In this document: one piece after another, positions 38,495-47,299 of the stretch | How positions within the stretch are numbered: position 1 is the stretch's first letter | How the letters are laid out: every line of letters starts with the position of its first letter | Made by a program: the position numbers and the translations under genes | Origin: an uncultured Chthoniobacterales bacterium | GTDB lineage: Bacteria; Verrucomicrobiota; Verrucomicrobiia; Chthoniobacterales; UBA10450 | Length of the DNA: 64,000 bases | Assembly (NCBI GenBank): GCA_902805675.1 | Contig: CADCTA010000002.1 | Location: 1 to 64,000, forward strand | Reading direction: 5' to 3' | Notes under the pieces: generated by a model | The model's database searches: none | Told to the model about the DNA's origin: nothing | What the model saw: only the letters and a program-made list of their open reading frames with translations

Positions 38495-41311
38495 TTACTT
38501 CTGGATGACGTACTCGGGCGAATTCACGACGAGGTAGATCGCGGTGCGGACCCGCTCGACGACGTTGGTGGCGGTGGTCTTGGTCACCGCGTCGATGATG
38601 ATCGTGCGCATGGCCGGCGACATCGTGCCGCCCATCAGCAAGCCGTTCAGGTGGTCGACCAGCTGCGCCGGATTGCCGGCGATCGACTGCTCGAAGGCGA
38701 GGTTGAGCGTGGTGCGATTTTCCGTCGGTCCCATGCCGTTGTTGATCGCGTTGCGGAGGTAGTTCGCCACGGTGACGACCGTCGCGTCGGTGGTGATCTC
38801 GAACTCCGGCCCCTTGAGCCGCGCTTCAGACATCGGTCCTTGCGGCTGATAATCCGGGCTGAAGAAATTGAAGACGGTCGGCGCTCGCATCGGCGTTTGC
38901 GCGAGGCTGGTCGTGCTGTTGACCGCGTACTTGCCAGTCGTCGACGCCGCGTTGAAGGCGCGCAGGAGATGCGAAATGCGGACGAGTGGCTCGCGGAGAT
39001 GGCCGTAGCCTTGCAGCTGACTGTGCGCGGCGCCCCGCGCGTCATAGTCCATCAGAATGGCGCGCACGACCGCCCGCAGGTCGCCGCGCACGCCTTGCCC
39101 ATTGTCGTTGAACACAGACGCCACCCGATAGATGTAGCCCGGGCTCGGGTTGCTCGTGACGAGCCGCTGGATCAGCTGGCGGCAGATGAATGGGCCGACG
39201 TTTGGGTGATTGAAGATCGTGTCGAGCGCCACCTTCAGGTCTTGCTCCGCCGTCTGACCGGCCGGGATGACAACGCCGTCGAGGATCGTCTTCGCGGCCG
39301 GCTCGTGGTAATTCGCGAAGCTGATCATCGGCTCGCGGTAATTTGACGGCGCGCCGAACCAGCGGGGCGTGCCGGTCTGCGCGAAGTTCCAGCCGGTGAA
39401 GGTGGCGGAGAGGCCGAGGATCGCGTTCTGGTCGTAGGTCTCGACCGGGAAACCCTGCCCGTCGAGCGTGAGGCTGCCGTCGAGGTTCAGGCGATAAACA
39501 CCCGTCGAGAAGAGCTGGAGGATTTCGCGAGCGTAGTTCTCGTTAGGGATGATCTTGCGCGCAGGGTCGGCCTTGCTGTTGCGCAGCATATCGAGGAACC
39601 GGCCCATCGCCGGGTTGAGCGTGATCTCCTCGAGGAGCTGGCGGAAATTGCCGAACGCGTTCCGCGTCAGCACATCGTAGTAGGCTCCCATCGCCACCGG
39701 CTGATCGCCGAGGCCGGCGCCCAGTGATGAGACCACGAGAATCTCACTGAGGGCGAAGGCCACGCGCTGGCGAAGTTGATCGGGCGCGACGATCGCGTGC
39801 GTCCACCACGCCTGATACAGCTGCGTGAAAGTGGGCGGCGTGACACCGGACGCGTCGATGAACGGGACGTGCAGCGAGGCCGGCGCGTTGAACTGTTCGT
39901 TCAGGAATGCTTCGAAGCCGTCGCTCTGCACTCTTGCGACGAGCGCAGCGGTGGAGCCGAAGCTTGCCTGGTCGAGGAAACGCGCGGCGTCGGTTGTCGT
40001 CGGCGGACCGCCGGGGAGCGCGGGTGGCGGCGTGGGCGCCGGTGCGCCAGCCGATCCGCTGCTGAAGTTGAAGAAGCCTTTGATCTCACCGCTCGGAAAA
40101 TTCGTTGTGTGGACGTTCAGGTAGGTCTGCCCTGATTTGATGAGCTGGAGGATGTCGGCGACCGAATAGTTGCCGACGCCGCGGATGTTCCAAACGTAGC
40201 TGCCGTCGGCCTGGCGCGGCTCTTCGTCCGGATCGAACAGGATGGTGCCGTCCGCCGCGTGGATGTGAATCGAGGTGACGGGAGACGAGAGATTGCCGTA
40301 CTCGAAGAACAGAACCGCAGACGTTTCGTCGCCCGATAACCGCAGCGTGGCGGTGCCGCTTCCGTTCGTCGTGGCGGTCCCCTGCCCGCGCATGTTGGCG
40401 ATGAACAACGTCGCTGCGCCGCCCTGCGGCAGCGGATCGAGGTCATACATTTCGATCAGCGCAATGCCGGTCGTATTCTGCGCGCCACGGACAACCGCGG
40501 TGTAAGCGCCGGGCGCGAGCGAGGCGACAATGGCCGGCTCGCGGTCCTCCGTAGGCGCAAGCGTGCTCGCTTCGATCTCGGTCGGTTGCGTGGAACGCCA
40601 GTTGTCGTTTTCGGCAACCATCTCGCCGTTGCCATCGCGCAGCTCGAGCAGCGGATCGGCGAGGCGGCCGGCGATTGGCGCGCCACCGACGTTCAAGCTC
40701 GGGCCGCCGACCCGCGCGATCATCCGCTTCGGCGCGTCGCCGGTGATGATCAGGCCACCGATCATGACGTTGTCGTCGGTCAGCACGTTGCCACGCGTCG
40801 AGAGATTCGCCATCCGCGCGGTCGGGTTGGCGCCATCGAGGTCGTAAACTTCGACCAGCGCAACGCCGGTCGTGTCGCTCGCGCCACGTACGACGGCGGT
40901 GTAGTTGCCGGGTGAAAGCGTCGCGATCAGTGCGGCGTCGTTGTCGGCGGTCGGAGCGAGGCCGGATGCGATGAGTTCGTCCTGCTGGGTCCTGCGCCAG
41001 TTGTCGTTCGAGGCAACAAGGCTGCCCGTCGAGTCATACAGCTCAAGCGCCGGATCAGCGAGCGCGCCGGAGACCGGAAGCGACGGGCCGAGGCCGCGCA
41101 ACGCGACCCGCTTCTCGCCACTGCCAACGATGATGAAGCCACCGATGAGGACGTTGTCGCCGGCCTCCACCTTCATGCGGGTGGAAAGATTGACGGCGCG
41201 GGCCGGCGCATGCGCGTGCTCGCCGCCTTCATGCGCGGAGGCGTTCGTCCCACCGCAGCAAAGCAGTGCGGCGAAGAGATGCGGCAGGCGTCGGCTAAAA
41301 ATGGTTCTCAT
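38495..41311 (-). CDS. Secreted CHRD-DUF1800 protein with duplicated N-terminal domain
   Basis: A 938-residue exported protein. Residues 1-26 are a signal peptide, followed by a His-rich stretch (HEGGEHAHAPAR) that may bind metal. Two copies of a beta domain follow with a period of 128 residues (NLSTRMKVEAGDNVLIGG at 41 and NLSTRGNVLTDDNVMIGG at 169); each has a LALYD/LELRD strand and ends in YDLD. A CHRD domain covers about 300-425 (LFIANMRGQG, YVNVHT-like TYLNVHTTNFPSGEIKGFF). After a Pro linker comes DUF1800 (about 450-935: ARFLDQASFG, YAREILQLFSTGVYRLN, FNHPNVGPFICRQLIQRLVTS, SPEYVIQK). It precedes DUF1501 by 7 bp. Function unknown. Confidence 0.92.
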   Translation of the reverse strand: MRTIFSRRLPHLFAALLCCGGTNASAHEGGEHAHAPARAVNLSTRMKVEAGDNVLIGGFIIVGSGEKRVALRGLGPSLPVSGALADPALELYDSTGSLVASNDNWRRTQQDELIASGLAPTADNDAALIATLSPGNYTAVVRGASDTTGVALVEVYDLDGANPTARMANLSTRGNVLTDDNVMIGGLIITGDAPKRMIARVGGPSLNVGGAPIAGRLADPLLELRDGNGEMVAENDNWRSTQPTEIEASTLAPTEDREPAIVASLAPGAYTAVVRGAQNTTGIALIEMYDLDPLPQGGAATLFIANMRGQGTATTNGSGTATLRLSGDETSAVLFFEYGNLSSPVTSIHIHAADGTILFDPDEEPRQADGSYVWNIRGVGNYSVADILQLIKSGQTYLNVHTTNFPSGEIKGFFNFSSGSAGAPAPTPPPALPGGPPTTTDAARFLDQASFGSTAALVARVQSDGFEAFLNEQFNAPASLHVPFIDASGVTPPTFTQLYQAWWTHAIVAPDQLRQRVAFALSEILVVSSLGAGLGDQPVAMGAYYDVLTRNAFGNFRQLLEEITLNPAMGRFLDMLRNSKADPARKIIPNENYAREILQLFSTGVYRLNLDGSLTLDGQGFPVETYDQNAILGLSATFTGWNFAQTGTPRWFGAPSNYREPMISFANYHEPAAKTILDGVVIPAGQTAEQDLKVALDTIFNHPNVGPFICRQLIQRLVTSNPSPGYIYRVASVFNDNGQGVRGDLRAVVRAILMDYDARGAAHSQLQGYGHLREPLVRISHLLRAFNAASTTGKYAVNSTTSLAQTPMRAPTVFNFFSPDYQPQGPMSEARLKGPEFEITTDATVVTVANYLRNAINNGMGPTENRTTLNLAFEQSIAGNPAQLVDHLNGLLMGGTMSPAMRTIIIDAVTKTTATNVVERVRTAIYLVVNSPEYVIQK

Positions 41312-41508
41312 GCGTCAGAGCCGTTGCCGCAGGAGAGGCTCGCAACAGGCCGAGCGGGCAATGGTTATCCCCAGCAAATCGAGCAGAAACTGCACCACAG
41401 AACGCGCAGAGTAGCAGTGCGGTGCCACGGACGTCGAGCTTCTCGGAGCGCGGGAGCGGAAGTCGCCCTTTTTATAGCCGGTCGGTGTGCTTAACTTGGT
41501 AGTTCCTC

Positions 41509-41826
41509 ATGGCGAAAGCGGCAGAGAAAGCACAGGCGGAACTCAATTTTGAGACGGCGATGGACCGGCTCGAGGAGATCGTGGACCAGATGGAGTCCGG
41601 CAAGATGATGCTGGAGGAGTTGATCGTGCGCTACGAGGAGGGGATGAAGCTCGTGAAAGTCTGCCAGGAACGTCTGGCCAGTGCCGAGCAGCGTATTGAG
41701 ATCATCACGCGCAATCACGCCGGTAAGCCGGTGGTGAAGGAATTTGAACCGGCCGCGGAGACAGCTCGCAACGCTCCAGCAGCCGATAAAGGAAATACCG
41801 ATCATGACGAAGTCAGCCTCTTCTAA
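41509..41826 (+). CDS. xseB: Exodeoxyribonuclease VII small subunit
   Basis: Small subunit of exonuclease VII, which degrades single-stranded DNA. The 105 residues contain the family core FETAMDRLEEIVDQMESGKMMLEELIVRYEEGMKLVKVCQERL (given here only in parts: ETAMDRLEEIV, MESGKMMLEELI, YEEGMKLVKVC), then an acidic tail ending in DEVSLF. The large subunit gene xseA is not adjacent. It overlaps dxs by 23 nt. The xseB-dxs neighbourhood is widespread in bacteria, often with ispA between them. Confidence 0.93.
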   Translation: MAKAAEKAQAELNFETAMDRLEEIVDQMESGKMMLEELIVRYEEGMKLVKVCQERLASAEQRIEIITRNHAGKPVVKEFEPAAETARNAPAADKGNTDHDEVSLF

Positions 41827-43729
41827 CGCTCCCGCACGGACATCCGTCCTGCAGGGGATTCGCTCGCCTGCAGACGTCAAAAAGCTGCGCGAGGACGAGC
41901 TGCCGCAGCTTGCCCAGGAGGTGCGCGACGAGTTGATCCGCGTGCTCTCGGAGACGGGCGGGCACCTTGGTCCGAACCTCGGCGTGGTGGAGCTGACGAT
42001 CGCGCTCCATCGCGTGTTCGACACGCCGAAGGACAAATTTGTCTTCGACGTGAGCCACCAGGGGTACGTGCACAAGATGTTCACGGGCCGGCTGGATCGC
42101 ATCGCGACCATGCGGCAGTACGAGGGGCTGAACGGATTTTTGCTCCGGAGCGAGTGCGAGCACGATTGCTACGGCGCGGGACACGCCGGAACTGCGCTCT
42201 CCGCCGCGCTCGGGATGGCAGTCGGGCGGGATCTACGCGGTACGAATGAGCACGTCGTCGCGGTTGCGGGCGATGCGGCACTCACCTGCGGCATCAGCTA
42301 CGAAGCGCTGAATAACGCGTCTGAGACCAAGCGCTTCATTGTCGTCCTAAACGATAACGAGTGGTCGATCGCCAAGAACGTCGGCGCGATTGCTTCGTAC
42401 CTGAACAAGATTGTCGCGAGTCCGGTGTATGCCGGCCTGCATGACAAGGCGCGTCGGTTCGTTGAGACGATTGCCGGCAAAACAGCCGTGCAGCTCGCCC
42501 ACAAGCTCGAGGAAGGCGTCAAGAACCTGATCGTGCCGAGCGTGATCTTTGAGGAGCTTGGGCTGCGCTACTACGGACCGGTTGATGGCCACGACATTCC
42601 GCTGCTGACGAAAACGTTCGAATTCCTGAAGACGCAGGACGAGCCGGTGTTACTGCACATTTTGACGAAGAAGGGCAAAGGCTACGAGCCCGCTATCGCG
42701 AAGCCGGACAAGTTTCACGGCCTCGGAAAGTTCGCTGCGGATACGGGCGAGACAGCGGCCGCTGGAAGCCCGACGTACTCAGAGTTGCTCGGCAAGACGC
42801 TCGCCAAGTTTGCGGATTCGAACAAGAACGTCGTCGCGATCACAGCGGCGATGCCGACGGGCACTGGCCTGATCTTCTTCCAGCAGCAGCATCCGGAGCG
42901 CTACTACGATGTCGGCATCGCGGAGGAACATGCGGCGCTCTTCGCCTGCGGATTAGCGACGCAGGGCTTGAAGCCGTTCCTGACGATCTACTCGACCTTC
43001 ATGCAGCGCGCCTACGACATGATTATTCATGACATGGCGCTGCAGAATCTGCCCGTCGCGCTTTGCATGGACCGCGCCGGCTTGAGCGGCGATGACGGCC
43101 CGACGCACCACGGATTGTTCGATATCGGCTATCTGCGCCATGTGCCGAACATCGTGCACATGCAGCCGAAGGATGAGGACGAGTTCGTCGATATGCTCTG
43201 GACGATGGCGAACTACAACGCCGGTCCGATCGCGATCCGCTACCCGCGCGGCGCGGGCACTGGTGCAGTGCCGAAAGCAGCGCCGAAGCTGCTCGAGATC
43301 GGCAAAGCCGAAGTCGTGCAGCATGGACGCGATGTCGCAATCTTCGGGCTCGGCAACATGTTTGAAGTCGGCCAGGAGGCGGCGCGGAAGCTCGAGGAAC
43401 ACGGCTACTCGGTCGCGCTGATCAACCCGCGGTGGATCAAGCCGATGGATACCGGCACCCTTGAGTTCTTCGCGCGCGGCACCCAGGTGATCTGCACGCT
43501 CGAAGATCACGTGCTGCATAACGGCTTCGGCGCAGGCGTGATGGAGCATCTGCACGAGCAGATGATTAACACGCCGGTTGTGCGAATCGGCTGGCCTGAC
43601 CAGTTCATCGAGCACGGCACGATTCCGATTCTGCGGAAGAAGCACGGGCTCACAGCTGACGCTCTCGTTGCGAAGGTGCTGCCGCTCCTGCAGAAGAACA
43701 CGCGGCAGACGCAGCCGAGCGCAGCCTGA
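41804..43729 (+). CDS. dxs: 1-deoxy-D-xylulose-5-phosphate synthase
   Basis: First and rate-setting step of the MEP pathway: thiamine-diphosphate-dependent condensation of pyruvate and glyceraldehyde 3-phosphate. The 641 residues include GGHLGPNLGVVELTIALHRVF, FVFDVSHQGYVHKM, YGAGHAGTALSAALGMA, the ThDP motif VAGDAALTCGISYEALNNA with LNDNEWSIAKN, YYGPVDGHDIPLL, YDVGIAEEHAALFACGLA, DRAGLSGDDGPTHHGLFD and YPRGAGTG. The ATG at 41804 has AAAGGA 9 nt upstream; an upstream frame from 41744 lies inside xseB. It ends 13 bp before hicB, so the TA genes probably ride on its transcript. Confidence 0.96.
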   Translation: MTKSASSNAPARTSVLQGIRSPADVKKLREDELPQLAQEVRDELIRVLSETGGHLGPNLGVVELTIALHRVFDTPKDKFVFDVSHQGYVHKMFTGRLDRIATMRQYEGLNGFLLRSECEHDCYGAGHAGTALSAALGMAVGRDLRGTNEHVVAVAGDAALTCGISYEALNNASETKRFIVVLNDNEWSIAKNVGAIASYLNKIVASPVYAGLHDKARRFVETIAGKTAVQLAHKLEEGVKNLIVPSVIFEELGLRYYGPVDGHDIPLLTKTFEFLKTQDEPVLLHILTKKGKGYEPAIAKPDKFHGLGKFAADTGETAAAGSPTYSELLGKTLAKFADSNKNVVAITAAMPTGTGLIFFQQQHPERYYDVGIAEEHAALFACGLATQGLKPFLTIYSTFMQRAYDMIIHDMALQNLPVALCMDRAGLSGDDGPTHHGLFDIGYLRHVPNIVHMQPKDEDEFVDMLWTMANYNAGPIAIRYPRGAGTGAVPKAAPKLLEIGKAEVVQHGRDVAIFGLGNMFEVGQEAARKLEEHGYSVALINPRWIKPMDTGTLEFFARGTQVICTLEDHVLHNGFGAGVMEHLHEQMINTPVVRIGWPDQFIEHGTIPILRKKHGLTADALVAKVLPLLQKNTRQTQPSAA

Positions 43730-43742
43730 ACGAAGCTCGATC

Positions 43743-43946
43743 GTGAACCTGCAGGTTGTCATCGAGAACGGCGAGGATGGCTACGTGGTAGCGAGTTGTC
43801 CCGCCCTGCCGAGTTGCTGGTCCCAGGGCAAAACGCGCGAGGAAGCCCTCGCGAACATTCGCGAGGCCATCAGCCTTTACCTTGAACCTGCGCCTGCGGA
43901 AGTCGATCGACGTGCGGGTCGTGAGATCGTCGAGCTGACGATATGA
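43743..43946 (+). CDS. hicB: HicB-like antitoxin
   Basis: Antitoxin of a HicAB module; it binds and inhibits the HicA RNase. The 67 residues carry only the HicB partial RNase-H-like fold: LQVVIENGEDGYVVASCPAL, PSCWSQGKTREEALANIREA and ISLYLEP. No DNA-binding ribbon-helix-helix or HTH is present, so autoregulation by this protein alone is not evident. The start is GTG at 43743, 13 nt after dxs. Its stop overlaps hicA by 4 nt. Here hicB precedes hicA, the reverse of the E. coli order but common elsewhere. Confidence 0.9.
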   Translation: MNLQVVIENGEDGYVVASCPALPSCWSQGKTREEALANIREAISLYLEPAPAEVDRRAGREIVELTI

Positions 43947-44161
43947 AGTTGCCGCTGGTGTCCGGCCGGCAGGTTCATGCCGCGCTGGAACGCCTCGGCT
44001 TCAACGAAGTTCACCGCAGAGGAAGCCACGTAAAGATGGTGCATGCAGATGGGCGACGGATTGTGTTTCCTTTCCACAACGAGATCGACCGTTTTACTCT
44101 CCGCGGCGCATTGAGAGACGCCGACATCGCGATCGAGGACTTTGTCGCGCACGTGAAATGA
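43943..44161 (+). CDS. hicA: HicA-like mRNA interferase toxin
   Basis: Small double-stranded-RNA-binding-fold ribonuclease that cleaves mRNA when freed from HicB. The 72 residues MKLPLVSGRQVHAALERLGF, HRRGSHVKMVHADGRRIVFP and TLRGALRDADIAIEDFV match the family, with catalytic His29 in GSH present. It overlaps hicB by 4 nt upstream and the ABC ATPase start by 4 nt downstream (ATGA), so it is tied translationally to both sides. Nothing suggests inactivation. Confidence 0.92.
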   Translation: MKLPLVSGRQVHAALERLGFNEVHRRGSHVKMVHADGRRIVFPFHNEIDRFTLRGALRDADIAIEDFVAHVK

Positions 44162-45180
44162 GCGCGATCGAAGCTCGCGGGCTCACGAAAGTCTACCGCA
44201 CTTATAAGAAGGAGAGCGGGCTGCGCGGCGCGATCAAGGGGCTCGCGAAACGAAAGTACGACGAGACGCGCGCGGCGGATAATGTCTCGTTCACGATTGA
44301 AGAAGGCGAGCTTGTCGGCTTTCTCGGCCCGAACGGCGCGGGCAAGACAACCGTGCTGAAGATGCTCTCGGGTTTGCTCAACCCCACCGGCGGCGAAGCG
44401 CGCGTGCTCGGCTTCGTTCCGTGGGAGCGGCGAAACGAGATGAAGCGGCAGTTCAGCCTGCTGATGGGCCAGAAGAATGCGCTCTGGTGGGATCTCCCGG
44501 CGCAGGAATCCCTCGAGCTGAATCGCGCGATCTACGGCATCGATCGCGGCCGCTTCAAGCAAGTGGTCGGCGGGCTCGCCGAGCTGCTCGAGGTGCAGGA
44601 CAAGATGAATGTGATGGTCCGCGAGCTTTCGTTAGGCGAGCGGATGAAGATGGAGCTGATCTCTGCACTGATCCACGAGCCGCGCGTGTTGTTTCTCGAC
44701 GAACCGACGATCGGCCTCGACGTAGTGAGCCAGCAGCGCGTGCGCGAGTTCCTCCGCATCTACAATCGCGAGCACCGTATTGTGACGATGCTCACGAGCC
44801 ATTACATGCAGGATATCGAGGAGCTCTGCGACCGCGTGATCGTGATCGACCACGGCAAGATCTTTTTCGACGGGCCATTGAACTCGATCATCGATCGATT
44901 CTCGGGGTCCAAAATCCTCAGCCTCACGTTCGAGCAGCCCGCCACGCGCGACTTTTCCGCCTACGGCGAAGTGATCGAGCAGACGCCACTCTCCGTCCAG
45001 CTAAAGGTGCCGCGCGGCAAAGTGACAGAGACCTGCCGGCAGGTGCTGGCCGATTGCAAGGTCACTGATATCAACGTGCAGGAGCTGCCAGTTGAAGAAG
45101 TCATCCGGCAGTTCTTCGGCGAACGATCGGCAGCGGTCAGCAACGCGGCCGCAGAAGCGGCTGTGAGCGCGACGGCCTAG
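44158..45180 (+). CDS. ABC-type exporter ATP-binding subunit without adjacent permease
   Basis: ATPase of an ABC-2-type exporter, 340 residues. The nucleotide-binding domain (about 5-235) has Walker A LGPNGAGKTTV, the Q loop LLMGQKNALWWDL, signature LSLGERMKMEL, Walker B VLFLDEPTIGLD and the His switch TSHYM. A C-terminal regulatory-like domain (about 240-320) follows, then an Ala-rich tail. Close relatives are paired with two ABC-2 membrane genes, but after the stop there is an inverted repeat and then a minus-strand gene, so the permease is elsewhere or lost. It starts inside the hicA stop codon overlap. Confidence 0.92.
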   Translation: MSAIEARGLTKVYRTYKKESGLRGAIKGLAKRKYDETRAADNVSFTIEEGELVGFLGPNGAGKTTVLKMLSGLLNPTGGEARVLGFVPWERRNEMKRQFSLLMGQKNALWWDLPAQESLELNRAIYGIDRGRFKQVVGGLAELLEVQDKMNVMVRELSLGERMKMELISALIHEPRVLFLDEPTIGLDVVSQQRVREFLRIYNREHRIVTMLTSHYMQDIEELCDRVIVIDHGKIFFDGPLNSIIDRFSGSKILSLTFEQPATRDFSAYGEVIEQTPLSVQLKVPRGKVTETCRQVLADCKVTDINVQELPVEEVIRQFFGERSAAVSNAAAEAAVSATA

Positions 45181-45203
45181 CGGTATCTCCTCATCAACTC
45201 TCG

Positions 45204-45295
45204 GTCATTCCGAGCGAAGCCGAGGAACCCCGTAGCGGTACGTTTAGGTTGCGCCGCGGGATTCCTCCACTCCGCTTCGCTGCGGTCGGAATGAC
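45204..45295. repeat. Inverted repeat, GTCATTCCGACCGAAG family, copy 3
   Basis: 92-bp element: GTCATTCCGAGCGAAGCCGA and GGAACCCCG on the left, CGCGGGATTCCTCCACTCCG and CTGCGGTCGGAATGAC on the right. Located between the convergent ABC ATPase and the small minus-strand gene. Confidence 0.93.
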
Positions 45296-45312
45296 AGAGC
45301 TCGGACGTCTCG

Positions 45313-45579
45313 TTAGCAGCGGATCAGCGCCTGCTTGAGCTCGTGCACGTAGGCGGCGTTCACCTCGAACGAGGTCACTGGCATTTCGGCCATCTCGACT
45401 TCGTCACGATACGGGACGCATTCGACGAATCCCGCTGACATCAGGCTGTTCAGCGTGTCGGTGACGTCTTCCGCTTCCATGCGCGTGTTGTCCTGCAGTT
45501 CGGCGCCGAGCATCCCCTCGGCGAATCCGATCGCGCGGACGACCGTTGCTTCCCGCCCAGTGAGCTTGATGGTTCGCAT
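45313..45579 (-). CDS. Small winged-helix-like protein of unknown function
   Basis: An 88-residue protein, MRTIKLTGREATVVRAIGFA, GMLGAELQDNTRMEAEDVTD, TLNSLMSAGFVECVPYRDEV, whose pattern (helix, helix, turn, recognition-like helix with SAGFVE) resembles winged-helix proteins of about 90 residues. No family name can be given. The ATG at 45579 is chosen for a normal basic start; a GTG at 45597 would add six residues. It lies 41 bp after the SDR gene and may belong to that operon. Confidence 0.65.
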   Translation of the reverse strand: MRTIKLTGREATVVRAIGFAEGMLGAELQDNTRMEAEDVTDTLNSLMSAGFVECVPYRDEVEMAEMPVTSFEVNAAYVHELKQALIRC

Positions 45580-45620
45580 TATAGAAATTACAAGCACCTC
45601 GCGTGCCGCTTGCGTTCAGG

Positions 45621-46502
45621 CTATGCGCCGCAGCTCTCGAGGTTTGGCAGGATGCTCTCGCTCATCGCGGTGGCGAAATCCGGATAGCGAGGTGTCCATC
45701 CGAGCGCCTGCAACTTCGCACTGCTGACACGCTTGTTGGTGTTGCCGCGCTTGCGGGGGAGCACAGCGCCGGTCGTCGGTGGCAGCGGCCGATCCAGCCG
45801 CGATGCGAGCCAGCCATAGCAGTCGCGCGCACTGAGCGGGTTACCGTCCGCTACGTTGAAAATGCGGAGATAGGAGTTCTGCAGGCGCGGTGCGCGCACG
45901 TAGCGACGCACGAGCAAGAGCAGCGCTGCCGCTATATCGTCGCGATGCGCCTGATTCGTGAAGCGGTCGGAGTTTGGATCGAGAACTGCCTTTCCCGAGA
46001 AAAACTTGCGGAGCAACGCTGAGCGGCCGGGCCCGTAGATGCCCGCCACACGCGCGACGATACCGCCACGCGCGAGAACCGCGTCTTCGGTTTCGCGGAG
46101 CACGCGGCCCGTTTCGCGCACCGGTTCGGCCGCACTCTGCTCCGTGACCCAAGCACCGTCGGTCTGCGCGTAAACACTCGTGCTGCCGGTGAAGAGGAGC
46201 AGCGCGTCAGGGAATGCGCCGGCCAGGCTCTGCGCGCCATCGAGGTAGATGCGACGGTAGTCATCTGCGGTGCCGCCATGTGAACTCGCGCAATGAACGA
46301 CTGCGTCGAACCTGGTCTCGGATGCTTCGGCCGCGCTCGGGCTGAGCAGGTCTACCGCACGGACGGCGTAGGGTTTCCCGCGGAGGCGATCCGCTGATTC
46401 AGGCGATGCGGTCCAGCCTTCGACTTCCCAGCCTTCGGCGTGGAACAGATCGGCCGTCGCTTCGCCGACGTAACCGCAGCCGGCGATCAGAATGCGCGGC
46501 AT
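45621..46502 (-). CDS. NAD(P)-dependent epimerase/dehydratase-like SDR protein
   Basis: Extended short-chain dehydrogenase, 293 residues. The Rossmann start MPRILIAGCGYVGEATADLF has GxGxxG as GCGYVGEA, followed by VVHCASS and LLFTGSTSVYAQTDG (Ser/Tyr region), and VARVAGIYGPGRSALLR. The active-site Tyr-x3-Lys is not obvious; SVYAQTDG has Tyr but no Lys at +4, a variation found in the YeeZ-like group of atypical SDRs. Substrate unknown. The gene is 6 bp after scpA in the same direction. Confidence 0.85.
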   Translation of the reverse strand: MPRILIAGCGYVGEATADLFHAEGWEVEGWTASPESADRLRGKPYAVRAVDLLSPSAAEASETRFDAVVHCASSHGGTADDYRRIYLDGAQSLAGAFPDALLLFTGSTSVYAQTDGAWVTEQSAAEPVRETGRVLRETEDAVLARGGIVARVAGIYGPGRSALLRKFFSGKAVLDPNSDRFTNQAHRDDIAAALLLLVRRYVRAPRLQNSYLRIFNVADGNPLSARDCYGWLASRLDRPLPPTTGAVLPRKRGNTNKRVSSAKLQALGWTPRYPDFATAMSESILPNLESCGA

Positions 46503-46508
46503 GCGGCT

Positions 46509-47237
46509 CTACTTCGGCGCGGCGGTGAGCTGGATCTCATCGAACGGATTCTCCTGCGTGGCGGTGATCTGACGCAGCCGCACAAGTTCCAGCAAGGCAA
46601 GGAATGTGACGACTATCTCAACGCGGGAAGCCATGCGCGCGAACAGCTCGGAGAAACGGAGCGGAACGCCGTCGGACACGCGCTGCAGGATCCATTCGAT
46701 CTTATCCGAGACGGTGTAGTGCTCGCCGAAGATTTCGCGCAGATCCTCGCGTGCTTCGACGCGTTTGATGACAGCTTGGAAAGCGTTGATGAGCTGGAAC
46801 ACGCCGACTTCGCCAAGCCGGAGCGGCGCGGCGGCGATTGGATCGATGCCGTTCGGCTCGCGCACGAAGATCAGCTCCTGCTCAAGCTGGCGCACCTGAA
46901 GCTGCGCGGCTGCTTCCTTGAACTTCTTGTACTCGATGAGCTGGCGGATTAGATCCCAGCGCGGATCATCCTCCTCGACATCTTCCTCGGGCGGCTGCTG
47001 GTCGACCGGCAGCAAGCTGCGGCTCTTGAGGTAGATGAGGTTCGCGGCCATGACGACGAACTCGCCCGCGACATCGATGTTCAGCTCTTTAAATGCCTGG
47101 AGATACTCAAGGTACTGCTTGGTGATCCGCTCGAGCGAGATGTCGTAGATGTCGAGCTCGTCGCGCTTGATCAGATAGAGCAGCAGGTCGAGCGGACCCT
47201 CGAAGATCTCGAGCTTAACCTTGTAGTCTGTCTCCAT
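46509..47237 (-). CDS. scpA: Segregation and condensation protein A
   Basis: Kleisin subunit of the SMC-ScpAB complex for chromosome condensation and segregation. The 242 residues include METDYKVKLEIFEGPLDLLL, YLIKRDELDIYDISLERITK, EFVVMAANLIYLKSRSLLPV and the C-terminal winged helix (FSELFARMASRVEIVVTFLALLELVRL in part). The long upstream frame to 47747 is antisense-independent noise in rodA; the ATG at 47237 gives the conserved start and length. No scpB is adjacent. It lies 62 bp after rodA and 6 bp before the SDR gene. Confidence 0.94.
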   Translation of the reverse strand: METDYKVKLEIFEGPLDLLLYLIKRDELDIYDISLERITKQYLEYLQAFKELNIDVAGEFVVMAANLIYLKSRSLLPVDQQPPEEDVEEDDPRWDLIRQLIEYKKFKEAAAQLQVRQLEQELIFVREPNGIDPIAAAPLRLGEVGVFQLINAFQAVIKRVEAREDLREIFGEHYTVSDKIEWILQRVSDGVPLRFSELFARMASRVEIVVTFLALLELVRLRQITATQENPFDEIQLTAAPK

Positions 47238-47299
47238 CGCGCGGGCGGCGAGGTTAGTCGCGCAGACGGTGAAAGTAAACGCGTGCGCTCTGCACGCTG

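Noticed and set aside
42953-43762. A 269-codon open frame antisense to dxs
   Set aside because: dxs motifs are intact on the plus strand and the antisense frame lacks any domain.
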